This document shows positions 58,985 through 64,000 of a stretch of DNA of 64,000 nucleotides, piece after piece. The stretch is taken from NCBI GenBank assembly GCA_032209605.1, contig JASFXZ010000001.1, positions 22,258,119 to 22,322,118 on the forward strand, given 5' to 3'. Below the pieces are notes generated by a model. The model was not told the DNA's origin. It saw nothing but the letters and a program-made list of their open reading frames with translations, and ran no database searches. A program made the translations under genes and the position numbers. This DNA is from Mactromeris polynyma (lineage: Eukaryota; Mollusca; Bivalvia; Venerida; Mactridae). Numbering within the stretch: position 1 is the stretch's first letter; every line of letters begins with the position of its first letter.

Positions 58985-61180
58985 GAGGATTAATTGTCAA
59001 CCAAAATGACAGAGTGAGATTATTGATACCGCAAAACATGTGTTCAGTGACTGTCATAGAAACGCCGTCAACACTACGAATTAGCAAGGATGACAAAGAT
59101 TAAAGTGAACTTATTGAAGAAGCAACACATGTGTTCAGTGACAGTCATAGAAACACCGTCAACACTACCAATTACTGAGGATAACAAAGATTAAAGTGAC
59201 ATTATTGGAGAAGCAACATATGTGTTCAGTGACTGTCGTAAAAACATCGTCAACACTTCTAATTAGTAAGGATGACATAGATTAAAGTGACATTATTGAA
59301 GAAGCAACACATGCGTTCAGTGATAGTCACAGGAACACCGTCAACACTATAATTTACTAAGGATGGCAAAGATTAAAGTGACAGTATGCAAGAAGCAACA
59401 CACATGTTCAGTGATAGTCACAGGAACACCGTCAACACTACTTATTACTAAGGATGGCAAAGGTTAAAGTGACAGTATTCAAGAAGCAACACACGTGTTC
59501 AGTGATAGTCACAGGAACACCGTCAACACTATAATTTACTAAGGATGGCAAAGATTATAGTGACAGTATGCAAGAAGCAACACACGTGTTCAGTGATAGT
59601 CACAGGAACACCGTCAACACTACTTATTACTAAGGATGGCAAAGGTTAAAGTGACAGTATTCAAGAAGCAACACATGTGTTCAGTGATAGTCACAGGAAC
59701 ACCGTCAACACTATAATTTACTAAGGATGGCAAAGATTAAAGTGACAGTATGCAAGAAGCAACACACGTGTTCAGTGATAGTCACAGGAACACCGTCAAC
59801 ACTACTTATTACTAAGGATGGCAAAGGTTAAAGTGACAGTATTCAAGAAGCAACACACGTGTTCAGTGATAGTCACAGAATCACCGTCAACACTACTTAT
59901 TACTAAGGATGACAAAGGTAAAAGTGACATTATTGAAGAAGCAACACATGTGTTCAGTGATAGTCGTAAAAACACCGTCAACACTACTTATTACTAAGGA
60001 TGACAAAGATTAAAGTGACAGTATGCAAGAAGCAACACACGTGTTCAGTGATAGTCACAGGAACACCGTCAACACTACTTATTACTAAGGATGACAAAGA
60101 TTAAAGTGACAGTATGCAAGAAGCAACACACGTGTTCAGTGATAGTCACAGAATCACCGTCAACACTACTTATTACTAAGGATGGCAAAGATTAAAGTGA
60201 CAGTATTCAAGAAGCAACACATGTGTTCAGTGATAGTCGTAAAAACATCGTTAACACTACTTATTACTAAGGATGGCAAAGATTAAAGTGACAGTATGCA
60301 AGATGCAACACACGTGTTCAGTGATAGTCACAGAAACACCATCCATACTACCAATTACTAAGGATGACAAAGGTTAAAGTGACATTATTGAAGAAGCAAC
60401 ACATGTGTTCAGTGATAGTCACAGAAACACCGTCAATACTACCAATTACTAAGGGTGGCAAAGGTTAAAATGACATTATTGAAGAAGCAGTACACGTGGA
60501 AACACCGTCAAAACTGCTTATTACTAAGGATGGCAAAGGTTAAAGTGACATTATTGAAGAAGCAGTACACGTGTTCAGTGATAGTCACAGAAACACCGCC
60601 AACACTACTTATTACTAAGGATGGCAAAGGTTAAAGTGACATTATTGAAGAAGCAGTGCACGTGTTCAGTGATAGTCACAGAAACACCGCCAACACTACT
60701 TATTACTAAGGATGGCAAAGGTTAAAGTGACATTATTGAAGAAGCAGTACACGTGTTCAGTGATAGTCACAGAAACACCGCCAACACTACTTATAACTAA
60801 GGATGGCAAAGGTTAAAGTGACATTATTGAAGAAGCAGTACACGTGTTCAGTGATAGTCACAGAAACACCGCCAACACTACTTATTACTAAGGGTGGCAA
60901 AGGTTAAAGTGACATTATTGAAGAAGCAGTACACGTGTTCAGTGATAGTCACAGAAACACCGCCAACACTACTTATTACTAAGGATGACAAAGGTTAAAG
61001 TGACATTATTGAAGAAGCAGTACACGTGTTCAGTGATAGTCACAGAAACACCATCAACACTACTTATTACTAAGGGTGGCAAAGGTTAAAGTGACATTAT
61101 TGAAGAAGCAGTACACGTGTTCAGTGATAGTCACAGGAACACCATCAACACTACTTATTACTAAGGATGGCAAAGGTTGA
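58985..61180. repeat. 91-bp satellite-like array, about 24 copies
   Basis: The unit is aaagtgacattattgaagaa, gcaacacatgtgttcagtga, tagtcacagaaacaccgtca, acactacttattactaagga, tggcaaagatt. In 59.3-59.9 kb units with tatgcaag plus ataatttacta alternate with units having tattcaag plus cttattacta, so the repeat there is a 182-bp dimer. Later units carry gcagtacacgtg. Confidence 0.97.
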
Positions 61181-61763
61181 ATAATTAACCGAACAACCGA
61201 TCGAATGTCCGACTATTGGCGTGCCACTGTAATAATGTTGAAAAAAATGAATACTAAACGCCATTAAAATTGCAACTATAGCACTTTAGTGTAAAGTGTA
61301 AAAAAGCGTTTTATAGTTACAAATGAGTAAATCATTCTGCAAAAAAAGTTATACTATGAACCATGTATTCATATTTAAATAATTGATTAAGTTTAGAAAA
61401 TAATTATTTCTTTTAAATTTTTAGTCGCGTCATTAATGGCGTTTTTAGTTTAATCACATGTTATTGCATTTATACATATAACTATCATATGTGCACAAAC
61501 ATACAAGTAACGTGTACATACATACAAAAGGGTTGGGCCAAACGTTTTAACAACATTATCTAGGGCCCTTCCCTATATATGGCATATTATAACTAGCTAA
61601 AAAGTAATGGTTTATTTGTGCATAAGAAATTTTAGATTTATGAAACTAACTACCTGGAAAAAACTAAACGTTTTACCGTTATTCGATTGCTGCCATTAGC
61701 TCCCATCCCATCCCCGTTTATGTTAAAAAATCATATAGCAGTGACACTTTGTTATTTTTCGAA
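61181..61763. other. No gene seen
   Basis: AT-rich flank between the array and the LINE fragment. Confidence 0.5.
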
Positions 61764-62081
61764 TCAATTACTATTTTTTATATAAGTTTCTACTTCTCGA
61801 AATAAGACTTCATTCTGAGTTTCGGATAAAGTATCTATACCAAATAGAAGTTTTTGTGCACTAAGAGCATGAAATTCTCTTGCATTAATAAAAGGTGTTA
61901 GCCTCCGACGACAATATTGTTTGCATGTAAAAAAGTAATGTTCAGCATCTTCAATCGCCGCACCACAAATGGCGTGGAGTATATGAAACATAATCAAAGC
62001 TACAAGTTCATCAGATCTTTGTTTTAACATTTTTGCTTTATTTCCATTATTAAACAAGTTGTCAGAACTTATATCAATCAT
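61764..62081 (-). pseudogene. LINE ORF2 C-terminal fragment
   Basis: The 105-codon minus-strand frame includes ELVALIMFHILHAICGAAIE then DAEHYFFTCKQYCRRR. The CG...EDAEHYFF.C core is the degenerate zinc-knuckle found at the C-terminus of many non-LTR retrotransposon polyproteins. No reverse transcriptase core is attached, and the likely true C-terminus is KNSN before the stop. It is a 5'-truncated relic. Confidence 0.65.
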
Positions 62082-62134
62082 TCTTGATGACGTATTCCTG
62101 GTTTACCAGTTACAAGTACTCGCCTATTTCAGGA

Positions 62135-62260
62135 ATTGTAAATTTCGATTTGCAGCCTCGCCCAAGACGGGATTCGAGCTCACGTCCCCAGTTCAGGGAC
62201 CAGATACTTTATCCCCGACATATGTGATTCCCTCTGGGTGAGGGGAAGCATTTCAAATTG
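62135..62260 (-). mobile_element. tRNA-derived SINE
   Basis: The minus strand reads tcggggataaagtatctggt, then gtgagctcgaatcccgtctt (B box). Confidence 0.6.
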
Positions 62261-62704
62261 CCCATCCCTTTTAACCTCGAGTCCTCACTCTTAATATTAA
62301 AAAAACATTGTCTCATTTCAGACCTAGTCTTTTTTAGAACTTCAATAGAATTAAGCTTTTACGACGAGGGACTTAGTCTTTGATCAACAATTGGATTCAA
62401 TAAATGCTGACGTGTTATTTCTTTCGGATTAGAATATAATTTGTTTGGTAGTTCATAACGTAAACTTCGTCAAAAATATTCTTTAAACTGTAGACATAAG
62501 CGGCTTGTGTGTAACCGACCATTAGACCAAATTACACTAAGAAGTTAAATACAGTATGAAAATAGGTTCTATAATGCTTTACTTTATACATACCATGGAT
62601 TGGTTCACTTTAAACTTGTACGTTTTATATCAATAGTTAAACAAGTTCTTACATTTCTTTCTAATCAGCCTCATTAATTGTTGTCTGAGTTATTGTTTTT
62701 TTTC
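62261..62704. other. No gene seen
   Basis: AT-rich sequence with no supported feature. Confidence 0.5.
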
Positions 62705-62893
62705 GGCACAGCCGTACTTACATGGTTTTGCTTTTTGCATATCCGTGTTGTGTAAACCAATCAAATCTTGCGTTAACCACCAAGGCAAGTTCTCTTCAAC
62801 CGAACAACGTTTGTAACCTTGACGCGGATTGATTAACCTTTCGATAAGGGTACGTGATTTAACCGAAGTCCATTTTGGGTCTACAGTGACCAG
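62705..62893 (-). repeat. Dispersed repeat, ccgcgtcaagg family, copy 3
   Basis: Opposite strand to the copies at 36598 and 54416; shorter, ending in the ggacttcggttaaatcacgt region. Confidence 0.8.
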
Positions 62894-62906
62894 CAATCGT
62901 AATTAC

Positions 62907-63034
62907 GGTATTAGATATGAAAAAACCGGTATTAGATATGAAAAAAACGGTATTAGATATGAAAAAGGTGTATTAGATATGAAAAAAAGGTATTAGATAT
63001 GAAAAAAAAACGGTTTTAGATATGAAAAAACGGT
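62907..63034. repeat. About 20-bp tandem repeat, 6 copies
   Basis: ggtattagatatgaaaaaac with A-run length changes; starts at the border of the preceding dispersed repeat. Confidence 0.9.
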
Positions 63035-63662
63035 AAAAAGCATTCCGTTTAAGCCACCACAAAATTGTGATATTAATCATAATCAACATAAGTGGTCGCA
63101 TAGATGTGTATAGGATAAAAGCACATTCTAAATTAATCAGGCTAATTATCATATATTTAGAGCGCCTCAAGTATTATTACCTATCAATTACATTGTATCT
63201 TCAACGTCATGTGTGTATTTATTTATTTTTACTAAGCCTAACAAGCAAATCAGTCAAAATATCGTATTTAAAACTAAAAAATCATTGTATAATGTCGAAA
63301 CCGGTTGTTAAATATCGCTCCATGATTGATCAGTACATGTAACCATGACCTTGTTGTCGGGACAATTTAGAAACCAGGGGAGAAGTATGTTGTGTCAGAT
63401 CTTTAATGATACATTATAAAGTCATTTAAGATATTACACCATTCGTAAAATTCATAGCTGATCCCCAGTGGCAACTTATTGTGTCAGAGAAATAATAGCC
63501 GAGTGATATTCCTTTAAGGTCATAAAATATTTACGATTTTGTATTGTCAGAGCAAATATTATGTTTTGTACATATATGCAGACTAACTATAGAAGAACGA
63601 TGAGCATGAACGAAACAAAAGCACATTTATAGTCGTGTTGTCAATTTCCTTATCATCTGAAC
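63035..63662. other. No gene seen
   Basis: Two overlapping short frames (65 and 91 codons) on opposite strands, no support. Confidence 0.5.
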
Positions 63663-63823
63663 TACAGTCAAACCTTGTTAATTCGACAATCTTCTATCCG
63701 AATACTTGATATCATCCGAAATCAATATCAGGCACGTCGAATTGAAACGGGCTATTCGAAACTATATATTATTCGAAATAAATTTCGGACCCGATCAATT
63801 CGAATGAACGAGGTCTGACTGTA
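63663..63823. mobile_element. Pogo-like MITE, attcga family
   Basis: tacagtcaaaccttgttaat to gaatgaacgaggtctgactgta, TA borders. Confidence 0.9.
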
Positions 63824-63844
63824 ATTTTCTTACAACACAGAATG

Positions 63845-64000
63845 TACAATAAAACCTCAATAATAAGACCACCCTTGGGACCCTTAAAACTGGTCTTCTT
63901 ATCGGGGTTGTCTTAATATTGAGAGTGAATAAAAGAGCAGAACAGTGAAAATAGTGCTTGACATTGTGTTCTTTATTTTGAGGTGATTTTAATATTGAAG
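63845..64000. mobile_element. Pogo-like MITE, aagaccacctca family, cut by window end
   Basis: tacaataaaacctcaataat, aagaccacccttgggaccct, then gaggtgattttaatattgaa at the edge. Confidence 0.85.

Noticed and set aside
61764..62081. Functional host gene
   Set aside because: Zinc-knuckle core matches retrotransposon C-termini; no other exons.

Overview
The window is AT-rich, intron-containing and packed with repeats. It is animal DNA, most likely from a marine or freshwater mollusc and probably a bivalve. The reasons are inference from content: several tRNA-headed SINE families with a shared 3' tail, degraded non-LTR retrotransposons, pogo-like and other short inverted-repeat elements, a 145-bp tandem repeat carrying GTGACCTTGACCTT, and small secreted cysteine proteins of types known from molluscs. 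There are no operons, no bacterial signals and no intact rRNA or tRNA genes.

Genes supported by the sequence are few. (1) 1234-1894 (-): two phase-compatible exons of an extracellular laminin-G/thrombospondin-N-like protein, partial. (2) 29030-30877 (+): a single-exon secreted Ser/Thr-rich mucin-like protein with one C-terminal EGF domain. (3) 37402-42204 (+): a three-exon gene for a 133-residue secreted protein with the ten-cysteine prokineticin/astakine (colipase-fold) pattern. Its introns carry a 29-bp minisatellite, a GC-rich inverted-repeat element and SINEs. (4, 5) 43546-47775 and 49874-52587 (-): two tandem paralogues, each with four exons, for secreted proteins of 120 and 119 residues that resemble a signal peptide plus a minimal BRICHOS domain. 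(6) 53882-54082 (+): a possible 66-residue secreted peptide, uncertain.

The most interesting region is 42.85-53.1 kb. It is a direct duplication of a gene-containing block, each block preceded by the same 33-bp minisatellite. The paralogues differ mostly at amino-acid-changing positions: in exons 2 and 3 together I count 13 amino-acid-changing base differences against one silent one. This looks like a secreted defence or surface protein pair that is diversifying, which is inference.

The rest is repeats. Tandem arrays have units of 18, 50-51, 32, 69, 85, 145, 52, 17, 29, 33, 42, 91 and about 20 bp. Inverted-repeat elements include two pogo-like families with several copies each, a family carrying TGACGTCA sites, a foldback family with hairpin ends, a hAT-like element and others. 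Non-LTR retrotransposon remains lie at 12.8-14.8, 21.3-21.7 and 61.8-62.1 kb. Long open frames inside arrays whose unit is a multiple of three are artefacts and are not annotated as genes.
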